Shown: positions 52,220-61,832, counted from the first letter of the stretch. The stretch: 64,000 nt of DNA from Paeniglutamicibacter sulfureus (GCF_030512175.1 NZ_JAULBL010000002.1:161689-225688); one strand, 5' to 3'. Numbers and translations: made by a program. The notes: a model not told the origin generated them from the sequence alone.

Positions 52220-53677
52220 TCAAACCACGTCCGAGCCCGCTTTGGCCTTGACGGATCCGTAGCCGCCCTTGTGCAGGGGACGGAGAATCAACTTCGTTCC
52301 CAACCAGTAGACGAGTCCGGCGACCACCACTGTGGGGATGGAAGCGGTGGTGTAGGAGAACGGAGCCCGGGAGGAGTATGTCACCGGGTCAAGGAGGTAG
52401 AGATAGGTCGCGACGCCGGCGATGAATGCTGTGAAGCCGACGGGGTTGAATCCGCGCCAGTAGTAGTAGTTCGAGGAAGGCAACGTGCTGTATAGCGATC
52501 CGACGTCGTATTTCTGCCGGCGCAAGAAATAGTAGTCGGCAATCTGCATTCCGCAGATCGGTGCGAACGCGATCCCCAGGAATGCCAGGAAAACGCTGAA
52601 GTTCGCGAATACGGCATCGGCGAAGAACCCGGCCAGCACCAGGGCCGGGACCACCGCGATCAAGGTCGAGGAGACCCAGGACATCCTGCGCACGGGAGGT
52701 AGCTGGCGTACGGCCACGGTGGCCGCGTAGACCCCGACTACCGCAGTTCCGATATTCGCCAAGATGATAAAGAGCAGCGCGATGACGCCGAAGATGGGGC
52801 CACCGATTTCCACAAGGAACTGGGTGGGATCCCCTCCGGAATCGGGTACGAGCAAGCCGCCATAAAGCCCGGTCAACGATCCCACTCCGACTGCCAAGCC
52901 GAGACCAAGAACGACGGGCCACAAAGATTTTCTGGCGCTCGGTGAGTTGCGCACCATCGCTCCGGTGTATGCCCACCAGGAGAGATTTGAAGCGATGAGT
53001 ACTTCCATGGCACTAGCCCAGTTGACGTTGAGATCTGCGTCCGGAGCAACCGCGGGAGCAGCCAGCAAGTTTTCCAGGCCGGCGCTATTGATCAGCAGGA
53101 ACATGATGACGAATGCCAGAACCAGCACGACAATCGCAATCCCTTGACTGAAATTGCGCACCGCCGCGGATCCCTTGCGCAGTAGCACCAAAACGACCAG
53201 GACGGCGGCAATACCCGCGGCTCCAATAGTCCATTCCGGTAGTGCCAGGCCGAACGCCGAGCCGATGGATTGCACGGCACGTCCCAGGAGCACGAAGAGA
53301 TAGACGTTCCAGCCCAAGGTGGACAGGAAGATCAACACGACCGCCAACATAGAGCCTCTGGTGCCCATTTGGGGCACCGCGGAGGCGACCGCATCGATCC
53401 CGTACTTCGCGCTAACGGGCAAACAAGCCAGCACGATAAAGAGAATTCCGATCAAGGATCCGGCCAGCACTGCCAAGGTTCCTTGCCCGGCAGGCAGGTA
53501 GTAGGCCGCAAATCCGCCAATGATAAAGCACCAGGTGGCGATGGCCGTGGAGACGGAGGTGGAGAAGACCGCGAAAGACCCCCAGGAGCGCTGGCTCCTG
53601 GGCTGCGGCCATCCATTTTCGGCAGCTTCGGCGGGGAATCCGTCCGTTTCCAGTGGCGCTTGGCTTGTGTGCTTCAT
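52220..53677 (-). CDS. NCS1-family nucleobase/cation symporter
   Basis: A 485-residue importer with about twelve membrane helices. NCS1 features: an N-terminal polar stretch, then GSFAVFSTSVSTAIATWCFIIGGFA, an unwound helix region near AKYGIDAVASAVPQMGTRGS, and GIAFAPICGMQIADYYFLRR. NCS1 proteins carry purines, pyrimidines, hydantoins, allantoin or vitamin B6-like rings, which agrees with uptake of a nitrogen heterocycle. Its ATG overlaps the small membrane protein gene by 4 bases. Confidence 0.9.
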   Translation of the reverse strand: MKHTSQAPLETDGFPAEAAENGWPQPRSQRSWGSFAVFSTSVSTAIATWCFIIGGFAAYYLPAGQGTLAVLAGSLIGILFIVLACLPVSAKYGIDAVASAVPQMGTRGSMLAVVLIFLSTLGWNVYLFVLLGRAVQSIGSAFGLALPEWTIGAAGIAAVLVVLVLLRKGSAAVRNFSQGIAIVVLVLAFVIMFLLINSAGLENLLAAPAVAPDADLNVNWASAMEVLIASNLSWWAYTGAMVRNSPSARKSLWPVVLGLGLAVGVGSLTGLYGGLLVPDSGGDPTQFLVEIGGPIFGVIALLFIILANIGTAVVGVYAATVAVRQLPPVRRMSWVSSTLIAVVPALVLAGFFADAVFANFSVFLAFLGIAFAPICGMQIADYYFLRRQKYDVGSLYSTLPSSNYYYWRGFNPVGFTAFIAGVATYLYLLDPVTYSSRAPFSYTTASIPTVVVAGLVYWLGTKLILRPLHKGGYGSVKAKAGSDVV

Positions 53678-53910
53678 AGCGACTTCCCGACAACAACGAG
53701 CAAGGCCGGCAGCACGATGGTGGTCAACAAGAGGAGAACATAGTCTTTCCGTGCCAAGGCTTCGCCTTGGTGGTCGGGGTGATTGACGGCGTTGACCAGA
53801 CGTTCCAGGGCTGGCTCAAGATGGTCCACCGGGCACCGGAGATCCGAAGCGGAAGGCCCTTCACCGGTGATAGCCCCTCGTACTGGCGAGAGATCAAATT
53901 GGGTACTCAT
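53674..53910 (-). CDS. Small single-helix membrane protein
   Basis: A 78-residue protein with a soluble N-terminal 50 residues and one C-terminal helix (YVLLLLTTIVLPALLVVVG). It fits between the monooxygenase and the permease with overlaps on both sides, so it is certainly translated with them. It may be a small accessory subunit of the permease. No known family. ATG 53910 is used; GTG 53913 is possible. Confidence 0.65.
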   Translation of the reverse strand: MSTQFDLSPVRGAITGEGPSASDLRCPVDHLEPALERLVNAVNHPDHQGEALARKDYVLLLLTTIVLPALLVVVGKSL

Positions 53911-54983
53911 CACACCACTGCCTTCTGGAGATTCGATACGTGGGGAATGACCTCGCGGCCAATCAGCTCCAGGGACTTCTTGATGTTCTCATGTCCGACC
54001 CCGTCAATGCGCAACAACACCTCGTCGATGCCCATGCCTTCCAGACGCTTGAGGCGTTCAATGAAATCCTCGGGTGTTCCAATCATCACCGAAGGGGTGT
54101 ACTCACACAGCCAGTCCAAATCGTCTTGGTTCTGGATCAGGGTTTCCAGGGCATCCAGATAATCGTAGTTGGGATTCTTCGAGAGCGGGATGTAGAGGTC
54201 CAGGATGAACTTGAAATAGCCCATGGCGACATCCCGGGCGACCTCGAGGGCTTCTTCCCTGGTTTCGGCGCAGTAGGCGGTGGCGACATAGAGCCCGCGG
54301 TAGTTGTTGGGTGCTGCAACTTGGGAGTGATCGCTGGAGGCAAAGGCGGAACTGTAGGCGTCCAGGCATTCCTGAAGGTAGTCAAAGCCGAAATAGTTCT
54401 CGAAGGTGATGACGCCGATACCTCGTTCTCCCGCGTTGACGTGGGATTGGACGCTGGAAGCCGCCACCGATACTGCCGGGTGCGGAAGAGTGACGGGCTT
54501 GGGGACAACCTCCACGGGCGGGATCTGCCAGACCGGCCCGTCGTGCTGGAGCGTGTCATCGCACATCGCCTTCATCAACACGTCCATCGAGTCCTCCCAC
54601 TGGGCACGGGTGTCCTTGGGGTCGACTCCAAAGGCGGACAACGTGGTGAGGTTGTTGGACCTTGCGGTGCAGATCTCCGCACGACCACGAGAAACGATAT
54701 CCAGGGTGGCAAGGCGTTCGGCGACCATGATGGGATGGTTCCACTTGAGCATGACCGAGGCCATGGTGCGGAGCTTGATGTTGCTGGTTCGCATCGCGAC
54801 AGCCGCGTACAGGACCTCCGGGGCGGCAATCGAGAATCGGGGGGGACTGAAATGCTGTTCCGATGTCCCCCAGGTCGAGAAACCGAGGGTATCCGCCAGG
54901 GCTACCTCCTCGATGAGTTGGTGATACCGCTCGTAGGCGGTGGTGCCGGTGAGATCGCCTTCTTGAAGCAAGCCAATACGCAA
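53910..54983 (-). CDS. Flavin-dependent monooxygenase, luciferase-like (LLM)
   Basis: A 357-residue TIM-barrel monooxygenase that uses reduced flavin from a separate reductase. Family sequence is visible: MRIGLLQEGDLTG, WGTSEQHFSPPRFSIAAPEVLYAAVAMRT, and the C-terminal YTPSVMIGTPEDFIERLKRL. TTG 54983 is the start, with AAGGAG 6 bases upstream. First gene of the operon ending with the amidohydrolase. With the flavin reductase at 57761 it forms a two-component system like RutA-RutF (pyrimidines) or PyrA-PyrE (pyridine, Arthrobacter). Confidence 0.9.
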   Translation of the reverse strand: MRIGLLQEGDLTGTTAYERYHQLIEEVALADTLGFSTWGTSEQHFSPPRFSIAAPEVLYAAVAMRTSNIKLRTMASVMLKWNHPIMVAERLATLDIVSRGRAEICTARSNNLTTLSAFGVDPKDTRAQWEDSMDVLMKAMCDDTLQHDGPVWQIPPVEVVPKPVTLPHPAVSVAASSVQSHVNAGERGIGVITFENYFGFDYLQECLDAYSSAFASSDHSQVAAPNNYRGLYVATAYCAETREEALEVARDVAMGYFKFILDLYIPLSKNPNYDYLDALETLIQNQDDLDWLCEYTPSVMIGTPEDFIERLKRLEGMGIDEVLLRIDGVGHENIKKSLELIGREVIPHVSNLQKAVV

Positions 54984-55124
54984 GTTGTTCTCCTTATTAA
55001 TGGGTGGGTCTTGAAAGGTGGGGGAGGGGCGAAATGAACGGGTGCAGCAGGGGACCGGAAAACGCGTTCACAAGCAGTGCCAGGACCGCGATCAGCGACA
55101 GGGGGTTCTTGTAGGGTGGTTTCT

Positions 55125-56210
55125 ATGAGTATTGGAGACAGCCCCGTCAGTGCCCCGCAGTCTCACGCGGGCGCTGCGGCCCGCCCCCATGCAGGGTTCA
55201 AGCTGGCGGGCAACATGCGCTCGGATATGGAGACCGTGGCGCTGACCGAGCTGGACTTGCGCTTGGTGGAGCAACTGCAGGCCGACGGAAGGATCCCCTT
55301 CGCGGAGCTGGCTCGTCGAGTTGGGGTCACCGAGAAGACCGTACGACGGCGGGTGAGCCATCTGCTGGATGAGAGTTTTATCCAGATCTCGGCAGTGACC
55401 GATCCCTCGCTGTTGGGCTTCGGGGCTTTGGCCCTGGCGCTGCTGACCATCGACGGGACACGCGACCCTGCAGCCCTGGCCGAAGATCTTGCGCTGCTGC
55501 CCGAGGTGGACTACGTCACGGTCACCACCGGGCCCTTTGCCGTGCAGGCCGAACTGATGTGCATTGACGGCAAGGAACTCCACGACGTCGTTGCCAGAAA
55601 GATCCGGACGATTCCGGGAATCCGGGCCGTCGAAATCCTGCCCTACTTGCGGCTGCATTACCAGCAGGCAACTTTCTCCGCCGCCAGGCTCAACGAGAAA
55701 AGGGAAGGGGTGCGCCCCCGCCCGCTCGACGCCATGGACCAAACCATCATCTCCGAACTGGCCGACAACGGTCGGGCCTCCTTCCGGGAGATCGCAGCAA
55801 GGCTCAACGTTTCCGAGACCACCATTCGGCTGAGGTACGCCAAGCTGGTGGACTCCGAAGCCGTTCGCGTGATGTGCATCGTCAACCCGTTGCGGTTGGG
55901 ATACCATTTCTCCTGCTGGGTGGGCATCCGCTTGGGACAGGGTGCACGGGCGGCCGATGTCGCCGAAGGATTGACCGCTCTGCCCAGTGTGTCCTATGTG
56001 ATCATCACCGCCGGCCGTTTTGATGTCTTGGCTGAAGTGGTCACCTCCACGGGGGAAAACTTGCTGGCCATCCTGGATGAACAGATCCGTGTGATGGTGG
56101 GGGTCCGCGAGCTCGAAACGTGGCTGTACGCTGATTTGCACTACAAGGCGTTGCGGCCCCGCAGAGGTCCCGCGGAGGAACCTCATGCCAGGGACATCCA
56201 AACGGTTTGA
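55125..56210 (+). CDS. Lrp/AsnC-type regulator with two modules
   Basis: A 361-residue regulator containing two complete AsnC units. The first HTH lies at about 60-105 (LDLRLVEQLQADGRIPFAELARRVGVTEKTVRRRV) with its ligand domain. The second HTH lies at about 218-262 (MDQTIISELADNGRASFREIAARLNVSETTIRLRY) with another. Most Lrp proteins have one. It is divergent from the monooxygenase operon and overlaps the tail of the convergent aldehyde dehydrogenase gene by 28 bases, so it probably senses the substrate or a pathway product. Confidence 0.88.
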   Translation: MSIGDSPVSAPQSHAGAAARPHAGFKLAGNMRSDMETVALTELDLRLVEQLQADGRIPFAELARRVGVTEKTVRRRVSHLLDESFIQISAVTDPSLLGFGALALALLTIDGTRDPAALAEDLALLPEVDYVTVTTGPFAVQAELMCIDGKELHDVVARKIRTIPGIRAVEILPYLRLHYQQATFSAARLNEKREGVRPRPLDAMDQTIISELADNGRASFREIAARLNVSETTIRLRYAKLVDSEAVRVMCIVNPLRLGYHFSCWVGIRLGQGARAADVAEGLTALPSVSYVIITAGRFDVLAEVVTSTGENLLAILDEQIRVMVGVRELETWLYADLHYKALRPRRGPAEEPHARDIQTV

Positions 56211-57691
56211 GACTCCATGAATTTTTCCAGCCCGTCCGGGCCGCAGTCCTTGCCCAGGCCGGAATTCTTGACCCCTCCAAAGGGGGCTGCCGCATTGTAG
56301 TCGGCATATGTGTTCACCCATACGGTGCCGGCCTGCAAGCGGTGCGAGAGGTTGTGCGCCTTACGCACGTCGTTGGTCCAGATTCCGGCGGTCAACCCGT
56401 ACTTGCCACCGTTCGCCCGGGCCACCAGCTCATCGACGTCGGTGAAGGGCTGGATGGTCAGGACCGGCCCAAAAATCTCTTCGGCAACGATCGGATCCGC
56501 ATCCGCGGGCCCCACCACGGCGGTTGGTTCCAAGAAGTAGCCTTCGCCTGCCCCCACTGGGCGCGAGCCCCCGAAAGCCACCGTTGCACCGGAGCCCGAA
56601 ACGGTTTCGAGGTAGCGTTCAACCTTGTTCCGGTGGCTTTCCGAGGACAGCGGGCCCATCGTCGAGGCACGGTCCAAGCCATGGCCAATCACCAGGGCCT
56701 TGGCGTGTTCCTGCACCGCTGCGATGACCTCGTCAAGGATGCTTCGCTCGACCATGAGGCGGGATCCGCTGAAACAGACTTGCCCGGAGTAGAAGTAGGC
56801 GGTGGTGGCAGCGTAGGCGGCTGCTTTGGCGATGTCGGCGTCGGCAAAGATGATATGTGGATTCTTGCCGCCCAGCTCAAGGGAGATGTGCTTGAGGGAC
56901 CGCCCCGCTTCTGCTCCCAAATGCCGTCCCACTGCTTCTGAGCCGGTGAAGGATATCTTGCGCACCAAATCATGCGAAACCAGTTCCGCGCCGGTCATTG
57001 CCCCGGTGCCCGTGACGACATTGACAGTTCCATCAGGCAGGCCAGCCTCCGTGGCCAATTGCGCCAACCGCAGCGAGGACAGCGAAGTGAGCTCCGAGGG
57101 CTTGAGGACCACGGTATTGCCGGCCGCCAAGGCCGGGGCAAGTTTGATTGCCGCCTGGCACAAGGGGAAGTTCCAAGGAGTGATGGCGGCAACCACGCCC
57201 ATCGGAGTCTTTCGGGTGTACACATGCGAGTCAGGCGTGGAAACAGGCACCGTGGCGCCCACGATCTTCGTGGGCCATCCCGCGTAGTACCGGAACTGCT
57301 CCACCGCCAGCGGCAGGTCCACGCTTTCGACATGGCTGACCGGTTTTCCGCCTTCCAGTGCGTCATACTGGGCCAGTTCCTGGGAATTGGCCTCGATGAG
57401 GTCGGCGAAACGGTGGAGCAGGTCCTCGCGGCGGGAGGGAACCATGGAACCCCATTCCCCCTGGAATGCCCTTGAAGCCGAGCGAACGGCACGGTCAACG
57501 GTGCCCGCATCAGACTCGGCAACTGTCGTGATGCTTCGACCGGTGGCCGGATCCAGCGTCTCGATCACCGAATTCCCGGCGTCGATCTCGAGCCCGTCAA
57601 TGTAGGCTCCGTGCTCGGCCGTGGCGAACGCGTGGGCCTTGGTGGACATGAGGTTCTGGAGCGACATCGTGGCTTCGGGCTGAGTGGTCAT
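56183..57691 (-). CDS. Aldehyde dehydrogenase
   Basis: A 502-residue NAD(P)-dependent enzyme oxidising an aldehyde to an acid. Catalytic residues: Asn in PWNFPL, Glu in LELGGKN, Cys in SGQVCFSGSR. Start ATG 57691 with AAGGAGA 9 bases upstream; a longer frame to 57757 is not needed. It follows the flavin reductase on the same strand. In the proposed pathway it would oxidise a ring-cleavage aldehyde or succinate semialdehyde. Confidence 0.92.
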   Translation of the reverse strand: MTTQPEATMSLQNLMSTKAHAFATAEHGAYIDGLEIDAGNSVIETLDPATGRSITTVAESDAGTVDRAVRSASRAFQGEWGSMVPSRREDLLHRFADLIEANSQELAQYDALEGGKPVSHVESVDLPLAVEQFRYYAGWPTKIVGATVPVSTPDSHVYTRKTPMGVVAAITPWNFPLCQAAIKLAPALAAGNTVVLKPSELTSLSSLRLAQLATEAGLPDGTVNVVTGTGAMTGAELVSHDLVRKISFTGSEAVGRHLGAEAGRSLKHISLELGGKNPHIIFADADIAKAAAYAATTAYFYSGQVCFSGSRLMVERSILDEVIAAVQEHAKALVIGHGLDRASTMGPLSSESHRNKVERYLETVSGSGATVAFGGSRPVGAGEGYFLEPTAVVGPADADPIVAEEIFGPVLTIQPFTDVDELVARANGGKYGLTAGIWTNDVRKAHNLSHRLQAGTVWVNTYADYNAAAPFGGVKNSGLGKDCGPDGLEKFMESQTVWMSLA

Positions 57692-57760
57692 GTGCGTTTG
57701 TCTCCTTCTAGAGGGTGCGAGAACGAAAGGGGGAAGTGGACAGGGTCGGACCCCCACGGG

Positions 57761-58273
57761 TCAATTGGCAGGAGAAGCCTGCATATGGCGGCGGTGGTAG
57801 ATCACCGGCGTGCGGTCCACTGGGTGGTCAATGCCTACGATGCGCCCGACAACGATGGTGTGGTCCCCGCCGGGCAACAGATCCGCCACCTGGCAGTCAA
57901 AGACCATGGCCGCTCCGGGGATCTTGGGTTGACCCGAATCGCTGAGCACCCACTCGGTGCGCTCAAACTTCTCCCGTCCCTTCTTTGCAAAGGCAAAGGC
58001 GGTATCTTGCTGGCCATCGGCAACGATGTGGATCAGGAAGCCGCGGCCTCCCTCCAGCGCAGCCAACGTCTCCGAACCGGCGTCGAGGCAAACAATCACG
58101 AGGGGCGGGGACATGGATAGCGAGCTAACCGCGGATACCGTGGCTCCGTGCGGAGTCCCATCGGCTGCGAAAGTGGTGACGATTGACACCGCCGAAGGCA
58201 GATTTGCCATCGCCGACCTGAAGACGTCCTCGGTGGGAGCCTCAGTATGAGATAGATCACTGGTGATAGTCAT
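57761..58273 (-). CDS. Flavin reductase, HpaC/RutF-like
   Basis: A 170-residue NAD(P)H:flavin oxidoreductase supplying reduced FMN/FAD to the monooxygenase. Family pattern: MANLPSAVSIVTTFAADGTPHGATVSAVSSLSMSPPLVIVCL and a C-terminal GGDHTIVVGRIVGI. It starts at ATG 58273 without a Shine-Dalgarno sequence, and a promoter is placed so that the RNA begins at or beside the ATG. First gene of a two-gene transcript with the dehydrogenase. Confidence 0.9.
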   Translation of the reverse strand: MTITSDLSHTEAPTEDVFRSAMANLPSAVSIVTTFAADGTPHGATVSAVSSLSMSPPLVIVCLDAGSETLAALEGGRGFLIHIVADGQQDTAFAFAKKGREKFERTEWVLSDSGQPKIPGAAMVFDCQVADLLPGGDHTIVVGRIVGIDHPVDRTPVIYHRRHMQASPAN

Positions 58274-58280
58274 GGATGTA

Positions 58281-58309
58281 CTGTAATCACTGTTTTATTC
58301 AGCTGTCAA
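58281..58309 (-). promoter_or_regulatory. Promoter of the flavin reductase gene
   Basis: On the minus strand TTGACA (58309-58304), 17 bases, then TTACAG (58286-58281). The predicted RNA start falls at about 58274, so the mRNA would be leaderless. Confidence 0.6.
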
Positions 58310-59272
58310 GACCGTGATTCAAAGTTTAAGCGTCGCTACGGGGCGTAATCCAATATTTTGCAGACATGCCGTCTTCAAGGTCTGGGGGGCAGCCGCGGTC
58401 ACGTACCTGTGTGGTCAAGCCGCGCGCGGCAGCCGGGGCGGGCCGCGGGCATGTTTTTCCTTCGGTCTTTCCCGCACACCTGTGGACGCCGGGACCCCAC
58501 CGGCCGCGTGCACACCACCGCCGGGTCATGTTCCGCCCCGAATCCCACCTGCCGCTGCCGACGATCGTGCACACCCTCGTCATCGGCGTGGGTTTCGGCG
58601 TCGTTCCCCTTGGTGCACGACGCTCACGCCCGGCCTGCCTGTTTGACCGGGCGGGGATTTTCGGCAAGGACACTAGGTATGCGACTTTGGCAGGAGCGAA
58701 TTTTTCATGATGGCCTAATCCTGGCTACCACTGTGGGGTACCCAAGTTCCTCGGATCAACAACCCACGCCACAGGGTACTAAGTAGGCCAACTGTCGGAT
58801 TCCTGGTGCCAGGGTGTCGCGCTGGGCCATCGCCTTACCGGACGCAGGGAATTGACGTGATGAGAGTGAGCGTCGATTTGGGGTGGGGTAGTGAGCGGTC
58901 ACTGGTGTTGTGTTCTCTGGCCGGGACGGCAGCCGTTGCGGCGATTTGTATCAGGGGTGTGGCGCAGGTAGCGTGGGATGGTCGTCCGGAAGTGCCGTCC
59001 CCCAAGTGGCCACCGGGCGGGATCTGAGCCCCTGCGTCCGTGGCTGCCTCCAAGGTGTATGGACGTGGGGGGTTCTCTTTGCCCCCGTCCGGTTGGTTCC
59101 CGCGCCCGATCCCGGGTTTCTCTCGACGGTGGTCCGCGAGCGGCTTGGGTCCCTCTGGAAAGTGGAGCGTCTGCAGGGGTTGCCAGGTGATGCGGGGATG
59201 CCCAGTGAGGCCCTACGCTGTTGTCACCGACATGACCGCCGAGATACGCGGCACTCTTGGGGAGGCGACTGG
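58310..59272. other. Long region without a supported gene
   Basis: Nearly 1 kb between the catabolic cluster and the nuclease pseudogene. Frames on both strands are arginine/proline-rich shadows of high GC. A 55-codon frame at 58860 (MRVSVDLGWG) has one hydrophobic stretch but no other support. No repeat or RNA gene was recognised. Confidence 0.4.
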
Positions 59273-60117
59273 ATGTCCACGCATAGCGAGCAGCCCCGTG
59301 AAGCGGTCTTGCGTTCCGGGTACAGCGCGGATTTCCTGGGCACCGGTGTGGAGGTGCCGTTCCTGGATGCCGCCATCCGGGATGATGCGGTCCTCTGGGA
59401 GGTTTCCGAGGTCATTCCGTACACGCATTTTTCCCTGTGCCTGAGTGCCTCGCGTCGTCTGGCGCGCTGGGTGGGCTGGAACATTGACGGGGCGGGCCTG
59501 TTGCTGCTCAGCCGCACGGGGCTGGACTTCGCCAAGGATCCCCGGCTGCCGGCCGAGACCCAGTCGGGGAACGAACTGTATGCCGGTAACCGGTTGGATC
59601 GCGGGCACGTGGCCCGTCGCTCCGACCTTCTGGGGGGGAGTTGCCGGAGGCGCAGCAGGCGAACCGCGACTCGTTCTATTACGCCAACATCGCCCCGCAG
59701 ATGGATGACTTCAACCAGAGCCACCGGGGCGGGCTCTGGGGCCGGCTGGAGAACGCGCTCTACGAGGACGTCGATGTCCAGGATTTGCGGGCCAGCGTTT
59801 TTGCCGGTCCGGTGTTCGGTTCCGATGACCGGGTGTACCGGGACGTTGCGTTGCCGGCGGAGTATTGGAAGCTGCTGGTGTTCCAGGAACATGGCGTCCT
59901 GAAAGCGCGGGCCTTCCTGCTGACCCAGGATCTTGACCGGCTGCGAGCCGTGCTGGCGTTGGATGAGTTCAGGGTCTACCAAATCACCATAGTGGAACTC
60001 GAATCACGGACCCTGCTGCATTTCCCCCAGGCGGTGCACCAGACCGGCACACTGCCTGCCGTGCGTGCGATGTCCGAGCGGAAACCATTGGCCGTCACGT
60101 CGGACATTTTCTGGTAG
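59273..60117 (+). pseudogene. DNA/RNA non-specific endonuclease (DRGH type), frameshifted
   Basis: The start (ATG 59273 after GGAGG) leads into a nuclease of the NUC family with active-site NRLDRGHVARRSD. The frame breaks at a run of seven G (about 59632-59638) and continues in another frame with EAQQANRDSFYYANIAPQMDDFNQS, the conserved Asn/His-site region, to a stop at 60117. Joined, it gives about 280 residues, a normal length. It is either a true mutation, slippage-based expression, or a sequencing error in the homopolymer. Confidence 0.85.
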
Positions 60118-60287
60118 TCGCCGGGACGGCAGGGGACTTGTAGCGCTCACCGTGGTTCATCTGGTGCCGGTTTGGGTTCAGGGAGTGGTTCGCGCTGGCC
60201 TCGTCTTGGAATGCGTTGTGGAATCCGCGGGACGGTGTCTTGATATCGGTCCTTTTGGTGGATGCGGTGCTGTGGGAGACTTTGGGC

Positions 60288-60998
60288 ATGTGTGGACGTT
60301 TCGTGATGGCCAGAGCCGACAGCGACTTGGTGGCGGCCTTCGGGATAGAGGACGTCGTGGGTGATGGGTTGAGGCCCAGTTGGAACGTCGCGCCGACCCA
60401 GAAGGTCCGCATCGTCACCGGTCGTGGTCCGGATGGCACGGGCCCCGGCAATCGCCTGGAGACGGCGCGGTGGGGCCTGGTCCCGGTGTGGGCCAAGAGC
60501 AGGTCGGTGGGCAGCAGGGCGATCAATGCCAGGTCGGAGACCGTCCTGGACAAGCCGATGTTTCGTTCGGCGGCGGTGAAGCGCCGTGCCCTGGTCCCGG
60601 CGGAGGGTTACTACGAATGGCAGGTTGTCGGCCAGGAGAAGATCCCCATGTACCTGCGGCCGCAGGATGGGGGCATCGTGGGTTTTGCCGGTCTCTATGA
60701 GTTCTGGCGGGACCCGGAGGTCCCGGACGGCGGGGAGGGGGAGTGGCTGATGAGCACGACGATCCTTACCCGGCCGGCGGCTGACGCCCTGGGCCACATC
60801 CACGACCGCACCCCGGTCATCGTGCCTGCCGACCTGCAGGCGGACTGGCTGGACCCCGGGCTCATCGACAAGGCGGAGATCCGTTCGCTGTTGGATGCCA
60901 TTCCCGATCCCGAGCTCGTGCCGCATGAAGTGGGCACGGCCGTGGGGAATGTGCGCAACAACGGGCCGGAACTTGTGGAACCAGTGAGCGCTAATTAG
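60288..60998 (+). CDS. SRAP-domain protein (abasic-site crosslinker, YedK/HMCES-like)
   Basis: A 236-residue protein that forms a thiazolidine crosslink to abasic sites in single-stranded DNA through Cys2. MCGRF at the start, NVAPTQ, EGYYEW (Glu) and IHDRTPVIV (His) are all conserved. Start ATG 60288 is fixed because Cys must follow Met directly after processing. Plasmid-borne SRAP genes may help protect single-stranded DNA during transfer (inference). Confidence 0.92.
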   Translation: MCGRFVMARADSDLVAAFGIEDVVGDGLRPSWNVAPTQKVRIVTGRGPDGTGPGNRLETARWGLVPVWAKSRSVGSRAINARSETVLDKPMFRSAAVKRRALVPAEGYYEWQVVGQEKIPMYLRPQDGGIVGFAGLYEFWRDPEVPDGGEGEWLMSTTILTRPAADALGHIHDRTPVIVPADLQADWLDPGLIDKAEIRSLLDAIPDPELVPHEVGTAVGNVRNNGPELVEPVSAN

Positions 60999-61127
60999 CC
61001 GGTCTAGTCGTGTCCAACTCGTTTGAACAATGTCGTGGCCACTCAGTCGGGAGCCATGCCAGGGGATGCAGGATTCTTCATGTCTTTGGAGCTTCCGGTC
61101 GGCTAAGTTGGAGGCACTCGCTGATGG

Positions 61128-61832
61128 ATGGGAAAGACCGTGTCTTTGGGGCAGATGGACGTTGAGCGGTGGCTTCACTTGGTTGCGCCCGGGATCGGGG
61201 TGACAGCGCTTTCCCTGAGGGCCGGCTTTTCGCGGGTCCGCATTTTCCAGCAGCTTTCGGGCGACCGGGTTGTGGAGGAAACGATCCTCCGGGTGTCTAG
61301 GGTGCTGGGGCTCGACCCGATGGAGCAGCTTCGTTCTTTTCCCGGCTACGAGTACCTTGTACCTTCCCGTCCTGATCCTCGCGAGCTTCCCGCCTACATC
61401 CGGTGGGACCACCTGATGCGTGGCTGCGCGGCGATCGAGCTGCTGGAGCCGTTGAGCGAGGCAGCCCTGGGTCCGACGCATTTTCCTGGTGTCAGCGGCC
61501 AGTGGGTCGAGAGCGTGGATCCGGATGGGGGATTGCGCAAGCACCTCAAAAATGCGGGGCCCATCAGTGACCCTGGGATCTCAAAAATGCTTCAGGGCCG
61601 TCTGCGTTTGGATCTCGGCTTGCTTGCGGCGCAGTATGCCGATCTCCCGAGGACTTCCGCTTACGTGGTTGCCCAGTTGTTGACGCCAGCGGAGGCGGGG
61701 TGGGTTGCCGATGAACGTGTGCAGTGGCTTCAAGGTTTGGGGAAGGCCGAGCGTCTGCAGTTGCTGGAACGACGGGTCCATGCCGCGTGGGTGAGGGAGA
61801 AACGGAACCGGGACCCTGGCAAGCAGGGGTGA
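61128..61832 (+). CDS. Hypothetical protein, possibly HTH
   Basis: A 234-residue soluble protein. The first about 70 residues (GVTALSLRAGFSRVRIFQQLSGDRVVEETILRVSRVLGLDPMEQL) look like a Cro-type helix-turn-helix, the rest is helical and unrecognised. Start at ATG 61128 or 61155. The GC content matches the mobilization genes, and it may regulate plasmid functions. Confidence 0.6.
   Translation: MGKTVSLGQMDVERWLHLVAPGIGVTALSLRAGFSRVRIFQQLSGDRVVEETILRVSRVLGLDPMEQLRSFPGYEYLVPSRPDPRELPAYIRWDHLMRGCAAIELLEPLSEAALGPTHFPGVSGQWVESVDPDGGLRKHLKNAGPISDPGISKMLQGRLRLDLGLLAAQYADLPRTSAYVVAQLLTPAEAGWVADERVQWLQGLGKAERLQLLERRVHAAWVREKRNRDPGKQG

Noticed and set aside
58314-59444. Several 70-140 codon frames between flavin reductase and the nuclease
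   Set aside because: Arg/Pro/Ser-rich, overlapping on several frames, no start signals.
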